A stretch of DNA of 39,569 nt. Source: DAOWGG01 sp965369815. Lineage in GTDB: Bacteria; Patescibacteriota; Gracilibacteria; UM-FILTER-43-11. Shown here in pieces: positions 1-5,225 of this stretch. A program made the position numbers and the translations under genes. A model generated the notes under the pieces. That model did not search any database. It was not told where the DNA came from and was given only the letters and a program-made list of their open reading frames with translations. The number at the start of each line of letters is the position of its first letter. Position 1 is the first letter of the stretch. The DNA lies in NCBI GenBank assembly GCA_965369815.1, contig CBDUQS010000006.1, positions 1 through 39,569 on the forward strand, given 5' to 3'.

Positions 1-36
1 ACACTGGCAAGTAAACTGAAGGAGGTTTTAGAATAA

Positions 37-256
37 TATGTCAAAGACTCTGCTCGGGAGGTAGGGTATTCTTACATTCTCACTCTCTTCGTTCGTTCCG
101 AGGTCGAGCTTCGTAATATTCGCTTACGTCCTGGCGGACTACGCTCATTTACTCATGCGAACTTGGCTGCTTTGCAGCCTCATAAGTTCTCCCCCTATCG
201 CCACCTATTATTTAAAAAAAACCTCTCACGCCTACGGCAGAGAGCTTGTTTTTAAA
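37..256. other. Gene-free stretch with hairpins
   Basis: I see no credible gene here. The stretch holds a strong hairpin at 159-189: GAACTT and AAGTTC arms enclose GGCTGC-TTT-GCAGCC with a small bulge. A second hairpin, next to the tRNA-Val 3' end, is listed as a terminator. Read on the minus strand, the stretch is the trailer of tRNA-Val. It shares the short string ACGTAAGCGA with the trailer of tRNA-Glu, so it may belong to the same tRNA-associated repeat family. Confidence 0.5.
213..244 (-). terminator. Putative terminator of tRNA-Val
   Basis: On the minus strand a CTCTC/GAGAG stem with an inner GCC-GTA-GGC hairpin is followed by a run of eight T (213-220). It lies 12 bases beyond the encoded CCA of tRNA-Val, which suits an intrinsic terminator. 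Confidence 0.55.
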
Positions 257-333
257 TGGTGGGCGCTATAAGAGTCGAACTTATGACCTTCTGGGTGTAA
301 ACCAGACGCTCTAACCAACTGAGCTAAGCGCCC
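257..333 (-). tRNA. tRNA-Val (TAC anticodon)
   Basis: The reverse complement folds as a full cloverleaf. The acceptor stem is GGGCGCT/AGCGCCC, the discriminator base is A, and CCA is encoded in the DNA (257-259). The anticodon loop reads TTTACAC, giving anticodon TAC, which decodes GTA and other valine codons. The T arm carries TTCGACT. Length including CCA is 77 nt. Confidence 0.95.
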
Positions 334-393
334 TAAAATGCCAATTGAGATTACCAAAAAAGCTTTTGCCACGCAAGCTTGTTTTTAAAATTC

Positions 394-421
394 TTTACAA
401 AATCAATAATCCATATAAAAT
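394..421 (+). promoter_or_regulatory. Promoter of tRNA-Glu
   Basis: TTTACA (394-399) and TAAAAT (416-421) are separated by 16 bp and end about 20 bp before the mature tRNA-Glu 5' end. This is the expected sigma-70 type arrangement. Confidence 0.55.
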
Positions 422-440
422 ATTGGAGCAAAAGAGCTAT

Positions 441-515
441 GGCGCCATCGTCTAGTGGTTAGGACTTCGGATTCTCATTCCGGCAACAGGGGTTCGATTC
501 CCCTTGGCGCTACCA
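441..515 (+). tRNA. tRNA-Glu (CTC anticodon)
   Basis: A cloverleaf with acceptor stem GGCGCCA/TGGCGCT, anticodon loop TTCTCAT (anticodon CTC, decoding GAG), a canonical GGTTCGATTCC T arm, discriminator A and encoded CCA (513-515). Length is 75 nt. It lies on the opposite strand to tRNA-Val, 107 bp away. Confidence 0.95.
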
Positions 516-518
516 ACC

Positions 519-549
519 TTCGCTCTACGAGCTTCGGTTGGCTACGCCA
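519..549 (+). repeat. tRNA trailer repeat, copy next to tRNA-Glu
   Basis: This 31-bp stretch starts four bases after the encoded CCA. It matches, with five differences, the stretch that follows the CCA of tRNA-Ser (30305-30335, minus strand). It forms two tandem triloop hairpins, GCTC-TAC-GAGC and TTGGC-TAC-GCCAA. The second stem is kept in the tRNA-Ser copy by a paired change (CTGGC/GCCAG). Confidence 0.7.
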
Positions 550-612
550 AACGTAAGCGAGTAGCTAAGCGAAGTGTGGTAGGTCGAAGCCTTGGCGAAG
601 ACCTGCCAAGTA

Positions 613-635
613 AATCCGCTTCAGGCGGGTTTTTT
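613..635 (+). terminator. Terminator of the tRNA-Glu transcript
   Basis: AATCCGC and GCGGGTT pair over 7 bp around a TTCAG loop and run straight into a T tract. This is an intrinsic terminator about 100 bp after tRNA-Glu. Confidence 0.7.
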
Positions 636-644
636 GTTTATAAA

Positions 645-681
645 AAATTACCCCCAACGCGTTAGCGAGAGGGGGTAATTT
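645..681 (-). terminator. Terminator of the fur-prx-sod-ftn operon
   Basis: An 11-bp perfect stem, AAATTACCCCC (645-655) with GGGGGTAATTT (671-681), has a 15-nt loop. On the minus strand it ends in six T, 27 bp after the ferritin stop codon. The stem is symmetric, so it may also stop leftover plus-strand transcription from tRNA-Glu. Confidence 0.8.
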
Positions 682-707
682 CACAACATGACTAAGAAAC
701 CGCAAAA

Positions 708-1211
708 CTAAGCAGCAGGCGGTGTAAACGTTCTCCCTCCAAGCTCTTTATCAAGCATAAAGAGTCCAGGGCCTTTATCCCCTGCCAATTTCAATTTATC
801 AATCAACTGTCCCGCACTACTCTCTTCTTCCACTTGTTCATCAATGTACCATTTCAAAAGAGATTCAAAAGCATAGTCCTTCTCTTTTTGAGCCAATTCG
901 TACAAATTATTAATCAACTCTGTCACTTCCTTTTCATGTTCCAAAACTTGTTCCACAACCAACAAAGGAGATTTGAATTTTACAGGAGGTTGAGCAATGG
1001 CACTCATTTCAACGCTCCCTCCCCGATCATAAACAAAATCATAAAATTTCATTGCATGAGACATTTCTTCTTGAGCTTGCATTTTCATCCAATTCGCAAA
1101 CCCAGGCAAATCCTGACCATCAAAGTAAGCAGCCATTGAAAGATAAAGATAAGCAGAATAAATTTCTGCATTGATTTGACCATTAATGGCTTTTTGAACG
1201 TTGGCTTTCAT
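708..1211 (-). CDS. ftnA: Ferritin (non-haem, FtnA-like)
   Basis: A 167-residue bacterial ferritin, which stores iron as ferric oxide in a 24-mer shell after oxidation at a di-iron centre. Visible ferroxidase residues are E16 with Y23, E49 and H52 (in QEEMSH), E93 and Q125 (in DEQVEEE), matching the pattern in E. coli FtnA. The length is normal and no haem-ligating methionine pattern of bacterioferritin stands out. It is the last gene of the operon, 11 bp after sod, and is followed by a strong terminator. The start is ATG with no Shine-Dalgarno sequence, as elsewhere in the window. It is likely controlled from the Fur-box promoter upstream of fur and would hold Fe(II) away from peroxide. Confidence 0.95.
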   Translation of the reverse strand: MKANVQKAINGQINAEIYSAYLYLSMAAYFDGQDLPGFANWMKMQAQEEMSHAMKFYDFVYDRGGSVEMSAIAQPPVKFKSPLLVVEQVLEHEKEVTELINNLYELAQKEKDYAFESLLKWYIDEQVEEESSAGQLIDKLKLAGDKGPGLFMLDKELGGRTFTPPAA

Positions 1212-1222
1212 AGCTTTTATAT

Positions 1223-1825
1223 TTAAGATTTAAAATTATTTTCAACCTCATCCCAGTTTACCACACTCCACCATGCCTTCACAAAATCAGACCGACGGTT
1301 TTGATATTTTAAGTAATAAGCATGTTCCCACACGTCAATTCCGAGTAAAGGTTTTAGCCCATTGGAAATGGGACTGTCTTGATTTGAAGTAGCAACAATT
1401 GAAAGGTTATTTGATTCATCTTTCACTAACCAAGCCCAACCGCTTCCAAAAACAGTGGCGGCTGCTTGGTCAAATTGTTCTTTGAAAGCATCAAAGCTTC
1501 CAAAGGCAGATTCAATTGCCAAGAGCAATACTCTTTCAGGCTGTCCCCCACCATCGGGGCTCATCATTTTCCAAAACAAAGCATGATGGTAATATCCTCC
1601 TCCGTTGTTACGAACAGCATTTCGAACCTCTTCAGGCAAAGCATCTAAATCCGATAAAACCTCTTCAATCGATTTTTCAAACCATTCTGGATATTTCTCG
1701 AGTGCCGCATTTAACTTATTAGTATATGCCTGGTGATGCTTGTCGTGATGGATCTTCATGGTTTCAGTATCCACATGAGGCTCTAAAGCATCGTAATCAT
1801 AGGGTAAGTCAGGTAATTCAAACAT
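1223..1825 (-). CDS. sodA: Superoxide dismutase, Mn-type
   Basis: A 200-residue Fe/Mn superoxide dismutase converting superoxide to peroxide and oxygen. Metal ligands are H26, H81, D164 and H168 (in DVWEHAYY). Two positions that separate the subfamilies favour manganese: G77, four residues before the second His ligand, and Q149 in the TSNQDSP segment. Cambialistic use cannot be excluded from sequence. No signal peptide is seen, so the enzyme is cytoplasmic. The gene lies between prx and ftn on the same strand. The 37-bp gap to prx holds three near-copies of AAGGATTAAG and no Shine-Dalgarno sequence. Its peroxide product is the substrate of the peroxiredoxin encoded just upstream. Confidence 0.95.
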   Translation of the reverse strand: MFELPDLPYDYDALEPHVDTETMKIHHDKHHQAYTNKLNAALEKYPEWFEKSIEEVLSDLDALPEEVRNAVRNNGGGYYHHALFWKMMSPDGGGQPERVLLLAIESAFGSFDAFKEQFDQAAATVFGSGWAWLVKDESNNLSIVATSNQDSPISNGLKPLLGIDVWEHAYYLKYQNRRSDFVKAWWSVVNWDEVENNFKS

Positions 1826-1831
1826 TTTTGT

Positions 1832-1862
1832 AAGGATTAAGAACTAAGGATTAAGGATTAAG
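1832..1862. repeat. Short direct repeats before sod
   Basis: Three copies of AAGGATTAAG occur at 1832-1841, 1846-1855 and 1853-1862, the last two overlapping. They fill the leader of sod. Similar simple AT-rich repeats occupy other minus-strand leaders in this window. Confidence 0.6.
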
Positions 1863-2432
1863 CTAGGCTTTTCCGAGGGTTTCTTTTCCCTTATTCCAGC
1901 CAACAGGGCAAAGATCTCCAGTTTGAAACGCCTGAATCAAGCGAATCAACTCATCCACATTTCGTCCCACAGCTAAATCATTCACCATATAGCATTTTAA
2001 AATTCCATTAGGATCAATAATAAAAGCTCCACGAAGGCTCACCCCCTCTTCTTTAAGAAGAACCCTGTACTGTTTACTCACTTTCTTGGTGATATCGGAA
2101 AGTAATGGATAATTGAAATCTCCAAGCTCTTTAAGCCAGGCTTCATGGCTGTAAACACTATCAACACTCACTCCAAGAACCTGAGCATTCACCTTTTCAA
2201 ACTCATCATGACGCTTGCTAAGCTCAACCAACTCCGTTGGACAAACAAATGTAAAATCAAGCGGGTAGAAAAAGAGAACTGTCCACTTTCCTTCGTAGTC
2301 AGAAAGAGAATAATGTTTCTTATCTCCCTTAAAATAACCCTCCATATTAAAAGAAGGGGCTGGGCTTCCAATTTGTAATTCTTGGCAGCAAGAAGTTTTG
2401 CAGCAACCCTTTTTTTCATCTGAATGACACAT
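1863..2432 (-). CDS. 2-Cys peroxiredoxin (AhpC/Prx1 type)
   Basis: A thiol peroxidase reducing H2O2 and organic peroxides. The peroxidatic Cys sits in DFTFVCPTE and the resolving Cys near the C-terminus in GDLCPVGW, as in typical 2-Cys (AhpC/Prx1) enzymes. I place the start at ATG 2432, giving 189 residues. The same frame is open upstream to 2558, but that part overlaps the fur coding region and does not resemble the family. With this start the protein opens with an unusual cysteine-rich tip (MCHSDEKKGCCKTSCCQ) holding five Cys in 17 residues. The gene follows fur by 25 bp and precedes sod. No AhpF-like reductase is present in the window, so the electron donor is unknown. Confidence 0.93.
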   Translation of the reverse strand: MCHSDEKKGCCKTSCCQELQIGSPAPSFNMEGYFKGDKKHYSLSDYEGKWTVLFFYPLDFTFVCPTELVELSKRHDEFEKVNAQVLGVSVDSVYSHEAWLKELGDFNYPLLSDITKKVSKQYRVLLKEEGVSLRGAFIIDPNGILKCYMVNDLAVGRNVDELIRLIQAFQTGDLCPVGWNKGKETLGKA

Positions 2433-2457
2433 AGTATTTAAAAAATTAAAAAATAAA

Positions 2458-2853
2458 TTATTGGCATTTTTTACAAATTCCAAACATCTCAACATAGGTT
2501 GGATCAATATGAAAACCTGATGCCTGAAGTTGTTCAGATTGGATTGAAATCGATTCACAATCCATTAAATCCATCACCATATTGCAGTACTGACAAATAA
2601 TATGGCAATGTTTTTGAGTTTTTCCGTCATAACGAGTCTCTTTATCCTTAAAATTCAATTTAATAATCATATTCTTCTTAAGAAGAAATTTTAAGTTGCG
2701 ATAAATAGTCGCTAAACCAACATCGGGAAGTTTCTTTTGAACCAAAGTATGAAGTTCAGAGGCAGTTGGATGAGAACAGCACTTCTTAAGCTCCTCAAGA
2801 ATGATTTGTCTCTGTTCCGTATTCCGATGTTTTTTATCAAGGACTAAGTTCAT
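2458..2853 (-). CDS. Fur/PerR-family metal-dependent repressor
   Basis: A 131-residue Fur-family regulator. The winged helix covers roughly residues 10-80, with a recognition segment GLATIYRNL; H28 lies in the SHPTA motif that holds a PerR regulatory ligand. The dimerisation region has HCH at 82-84 and two CxxC pairs, C87/C90 and C127/C130, for a structural zinc. The sequence alone does not settle Fur versus PerR. Its neighbours (peroxiredoxin, SOD, ferritin) suit either peroxide or iron sensing. It is the first gene of a four-gene operon and has a perfect Fur-type palindrome 11 bp before its ATG, so autoregulation of the whole operon is likely. Confidence 0.93.
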   Translation of the reverse strand: MNLVLDKKHRNTEQRQIILEELKKCCSHPTASELHTLVQKKLPDVGLATIYRNLKFLLKKNMIIKLNFKDKETRYDGKTQKHCHIICQYCNMVMDLMDCESISIQSEQLQASGFHIDPTYVEMFGICKKCQ

Positions 2854-2860
2854 TTCTTAT

Positions 2861-2878
2861 CGATAATGATTATCATTA
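2861..2878. promoter_or_regulatory. Overlapping Fur boxes (operator)
   Basis: TAATGAT-T-ATCATTA (2864-2878) is a perfect 7-1-7 inverted repeat. Overlapping it by 12 bp, 2861-2875 matches the Fur 7-1-7 consensus TGATAATNATTATCA at all positions but the first. Such a staggered pair is typical of sites that bind two Fur dimers. It sits between the putative -10 and the fur start codon. Confidence 0.85.
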
Positions 2879-2894
2879 ATAATATACACCAGCT

Positions 2895-2900
2895 ATTATA
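2895..2900 (-). promoter_or_regulatory. -10 element of the fur operon
   Basis: A perfect TATAAT on the minus strand, 42 bp upstream of the fur ATG. No good -35 is visible at 16-18 bp. The Fur boxes would begin about 10 bp after the predicted transcription start. Confidence 0.5.
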
Positions 2901-3004
2901 AAGCGCAAGAAAAAAACTTTTTGTAATGAAAGCTACAAATGATTAGCCGATGAAAGATGGATCTGATAAAATAGGAGCAAGTCTAAATTATAACGCCTAC
3001 AAAA

Positions 3005-3286
3005 ATGGAACATAAAATTAAAGAATTCGCGGAAGCAATCACCAATACTCATACTAAAAACCTAGTTGAAAGCCATGTTAAAGAATTGAAATTTGAAGAC
3101 AATCACCTGACTATTTATGTTGATAACGCAGGGCCACTTCATGAATTAGAAGCTCAAGAAATGGACCACCATTTACAGAATGGAATGGAAAAAGTGTATG
3201 GAGATATTAGCTACGAGTTGAAGCTATATAAAGATGAGACTCAGCACGAAAGAGAGAAGGAGGTTCCACACAATATCAATCAATAA
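3005..3286 (+). CDS. Conserved-looking hypothetical protein, 93 aa
   Basis: I do not recognise this protein. It is 93 residues, highly charged and His/Glu-rich, without signal peptide or membrane segment. The segment LTIYVDNAGPLHELEAQ followed by a predicted helix and a strand (ISYELKLYK) loosely recalls the short alpha/beta fold of DciA/DUF721-type proteins, but the match is weak. It is transcribed divergently from the fur operon, and an A/T-rich stretch with TATAAC ends about 12 bp before its ATG. No Shine-Dalgarno sequence is present. The shared intergenic region makes co-regulation with fur possible but unproven. Confidence 0.6.
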   Translation: MEHKIKEFAEAITNTHTKNLVESHVKELKFEDNHLTIYVDNAGPLHELEAQEMDHHLQNGMEKVYGDISYELKLYKDETQHEREKEVPHNINQ

Positions 3287-3316
3287 TTAAAGTATGTTTT
3301 TGATTTTCTGAATCGC

Positions 3317-3400
3317 CTAAGTCGTCATCTGAATATAAAATTGAGTTGTTTTAATATTGGCATGCCCCAATAACCTTTGAACATACTGAGTAGCAGTTCC
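3317..3400 (-). pseudogene. C-terminal remnant of a tyrosine recombinase
   Basis: The last 27 codons before a TAG encode TQYVQRLLGHANIKTTQFYI and a short tail. This is the signature C-terminus of XerC/XerD-type and phage-type tyrosine recombinases: the LLGH box with the catalytic His and a Tyr in the TTQFY position. Upstream of KNGTAT the frame no longer resembles the family, and the HxxR box expected about 25 residues earlier is absent. The piece is therefore a truncated fragment. It lies directly beside the TrmB/inositol cassette, so it may be a scar of the event that brought the cassette in. Confidence 0.75.
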
Positions 3401-3458
3401 ATTTTTCTTTTTGAAGAATGGTACCTTTAATACATTTTTTAGCAATTTTAATAGCACA

Positions 3459-4202
3459 TTAAACAGCCAACCCCCAAAGTAAATTAAAATGTTCCAGATA
3501 ACTTTCTGCAACTGGTCTATTTTTAATTTGGATAACCACAAGGGGTTCCGTGTATATTTCTATGCTTACCATTTCCTCAGTTATCCTAGTGTAAGTTGGA
3601 CTGCTAAGACCTTGTGGCATGGTTCTAAGTTGATTAGTCACTGCTTCTTTAGAGTATTTGGATTTAAATTCTTTAGAGTCAGCCGCGGGCGAAAGGAGTA
3701 ATTTTGTGACACTATACTTCTTAAGAAGTTTTTTATAGGCGTTATAGTTCTTATCGATTGCTTTATAAAACTCATTCGCCGGAGCACCACCGAGAATACG
3801 CATTTCACCTCCACATTGACTAATAGACTCAATTATATCTTTCAAATTATTCCAAAACCCATCTTTTCCATATAAAATTCTAACCTCCATTTCTTCCTCT
3901 TTCTTGCTCTGCATTTCAAGTAGAGCAGGAATAAGGTTTTTAGCAATTTCCTCTCGCTCATGAATAGGTCTAAGGATATTTTCTGGATTTGTACTCTGGA
4001 AATGCTGGCGATTGTTCTTATAAACAACGCTGACAAGTCGTAAGCTCTTTAGTCTTTTTAAGGCATTGTAAACAATCATTCTGTGAAGATTCGTTTTCTC
4101 TACAATAGGACCGGCAGTACCAAGGCCGATCTGCAAAATAGCAAGGTACACCCTCGCTTCATTTTGATTAAGACCCAGCTGAATTAGCTGATTTTCGAGC
4201 AT
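3459..4202 (-). CDS. TrmB-family transcriptional regulator
   Basis: A 247-residue regulator. Residues 1-75 form the TrmB winged helix (LIQLGLNQNEARVYLAIL, then NLHRMIVYNALKRL as recognition helix). This is followed by a linker helix and a C-terminal effector domain ending in VVIQIKNRPVAESYLEHFNL, as in TrmB proteins with a PLD-like sensor. TrmB regulators are best known from archaea, where they sense sugars. I chose ATG 4202 because family members start there. An alternative TTG at 4241 has GGGAGG at good spacing, and TTG 4256 would precede the predicted transcription start. The gene is divergent from the methyltransferase/inositol genes and shares their control region, so it probably regulates them. 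Confidence 0.85.
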   Translation of the reverse strand: MLENQLIQLGLNQNEARVYLAILQIGLGTAGPIVEKTNLHRMIVYNALKRLKSLRLVSVVYKNNRQHFQSTNPENILRPIHEREEIAKNLIPALLEMQSKKEEEMEVRILYGKDGFWNNLKDIIESISQCGGEMRILGGAPANEFYKAIDKNYNAYKKLLKKYSVTKLLLSPAADSKEFKSKYSKEAVTNQLRTMPQGLSSPTYTRITEEMVSIEIYTEPLVVIQIKNRPVAESYLEHFNLLWGLAV

Positions 4203-4258
4203 TTTATTGTCAAAATTATGTGACTTTTTTAAGGATTTCAACTTTTCCCCTCCCAAAC

Positions 4259-4287
4259 ATTATATCACAAAAAAGTATTATTGTCAT
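4259..4287 (-). promoter_or_regulatory. Promoter of trmB-like gene
   Basis: On the minus strand ATGACA (4282-4287) and TATAAT (4259-4264) are 17 bp apart, only one mismatch from the sigma-70 consensus. Its -35 lies 9 bp from the -35 of the divergent cassette promoter. Confidence 0.8.
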
Positions 4288-4295
4288 CAAAAATA

Positions 4296-4350
4296 ATTGA
4301 CAAATATTCAATAAAAGTATATTATGTAATTCAATCAACAATTTGTCAAT
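4296..4350. promoter_or_regulatory. Inverted repeat, probable TrmB operator
   Basis: ATTGACAAAT (4296-4305) and ATTTGTCAAT (4341-4350) are perfect 10-bp inverted repeats, 45 bp centre to centre. The left arm contains the -35 hexamer of the cassette promoter, and the right arm lies about 15 bp after its -10. A protein bound here would block cassette transcription. Assignment to the neighbouring TrmB protein is inference. Confidence 0.6.
4297..4325 (+). promoter_or_regulatory. Promoter of the methyltransferase/inositol cassette
   Basis: A perfect TTGACA (4297-4302), a 17-bp spacer and TATTAT (4320-4325). Transcription would start near 4332 and cover the small ORF, the methyltransferase and inositol-3-phosphate synthase. 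Confidence 0.8.
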
Positions 4351-4374
4351 AACTTAATAAGTAACCAATATATT

Positions 4375-4536
4375 ATGAAACTCAATATAAATCGTGCCTT
4401 AAATAGTAAAAAAACAAGAGCAAAGGTTGAATGGGATTTTACTCACACATTTAAGCAAATTGGCTTAAATGAAAGATCGGCCATAGAGATGACAAGAACG
4501 GTTATAAATAATCTACTTCAGGCATCCTCTCTTTAA
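4375..4536 (+). CDS. Small ORF, 53 aa, first in the inositol cassette
   Basis: An ATG-to-TAA frame of 53 codons directly behind the cassette promoter. The product is basic and probably helical (NERSAIEMTRTVINNLLQAS). I do not recognise it. It ends 45 bp before the most likely methyltransferase start and is in the same reading frame, with only its TAA between. It could be a small protein or leader peptide, or the 5' part of a gene now split by a stop codon. The promoter position supports translation; no homology supports it. Confidence 0.45.
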   Translation: MKLNINRALNSKKTRAKVEWDFTHTFKQIGLNERSAIEMTRTVINNLLQASSL

Positions 4537-4581
4537 GAAATCGAAAGTCAAATCCTAATCATCTTTGAAAGGACTAAAATA

Positions 4582-5199
4582 ATTATAAAAAACTTAGTAG
4601 AAATTTTAGACAAAAAACTACGTGGTAGGGCTGAACTAATTTACTCACAAGTAAGCCCACATTTAAAAGATATAGATGGAGCCTTATTAGATTATGGAAC
4701 AGGAGATGGCCAAGTGGCTCAAATGTTGCAAGAACGCGACGGCCACAATGTAATTGGAGTAGACGTTCGTGATTATAGGGCAGAGGGGGTGACAATTCCC
4801 ATCAAAATACTCAACTCTAGTAAAACCCCATTTAATAACAATGAATTCAGCACAGTCCTTATGTCGAACGTAGCTCATCACGAAGCAGATAATGAATCAG
4901 TAATAGCTGAGCTGACTCGCATTGTTAGAGATAAGCTTGTAGTTATAGAAACTGTCCCAAACGGCAACACTCCAGATGAAATTGAAGCAGATCGAGATAG
5001 AACATTTATGAATGACTACTTGTACAACAGGCTATTTCACAACGCAGATATTCCAGTACCTGGAACTTATGAAACTCCACAAGGGTGGATTGATCGTTTT
5101 GAAAAGCACGGCTGGCAGGTAAGCTACAGTGAAAACTTAGGATACGATCAGCCTGTAATACGCGACGTACATCACCTACTTACATTTAAGAGAAAATAA
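4582..5199 (+). CDS. Class I SAM-dependent methyltransferase
   Basis: About 205 residues with a Rossmann methyltransferase core. Motif I is LLDYGTGDGQ, the acidic end of strand 2 is VIGVDVRDYR, and motif IV is around VLMSNVAHHEAD. A GTG at 4714 falls after motif I, so translation must begin earlier, yet no ATG, GTG or TTG exists in frame between the TAA at 4534-4536 and 4714. The best candidate is ATT at 4582, 8 bp after a GAAAGGA Shine-Dalgarno-like sequence; ATA at 4579 or 4585 is possible. The gene is followed 26 bp later by inositol-3-phosphate synthase, so it may methylate an inositol-derived product. The substrate is unknown. Confidence 0.8.
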   Translation: MIKNLVEILDKKLRGRAELIYSQVSPHLKDIDGALLDYGTGDGQVAQMLQERDGHNVIGVDVRDYRAEGVTIPIKILNSSKTPFNNNEFSTVLMSNVAHHEADNESVIAELTRIVRDKLVVIETVPNGNTPDEIEADRDRTFMNDYLYNRLFHNADIPVPGTYETPQGWIDRFEKHGWQVSYSENLGYDQPVIRDVHHLLTFKRK

Positions 5200-5225
5200 T
5201 TTTATACCCCATAACCACCACAACC

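Noticed and set aside
1..36. Eleven codons open to the window edge ending in TAA, possibly the end of an upstream gene
   Set aside because: Too short to support; a GGAGG sequence and a 9-codon ORF follow, but neither can be identified.
361..386. AAGCTT/AAGCTT hairpin with flanking T and A runs between the two tRNA genes
   Set aside because: No gene upstream on either strand needs a terminator here, and HindIII-like palindromes arise easily.
3401..3541. Extension of the recombinase remnant upstream in the same frame
   Set aside because: The residues do not resemble the family and the last part overlaps the TrmB gene; only 3317-3400 is supported.
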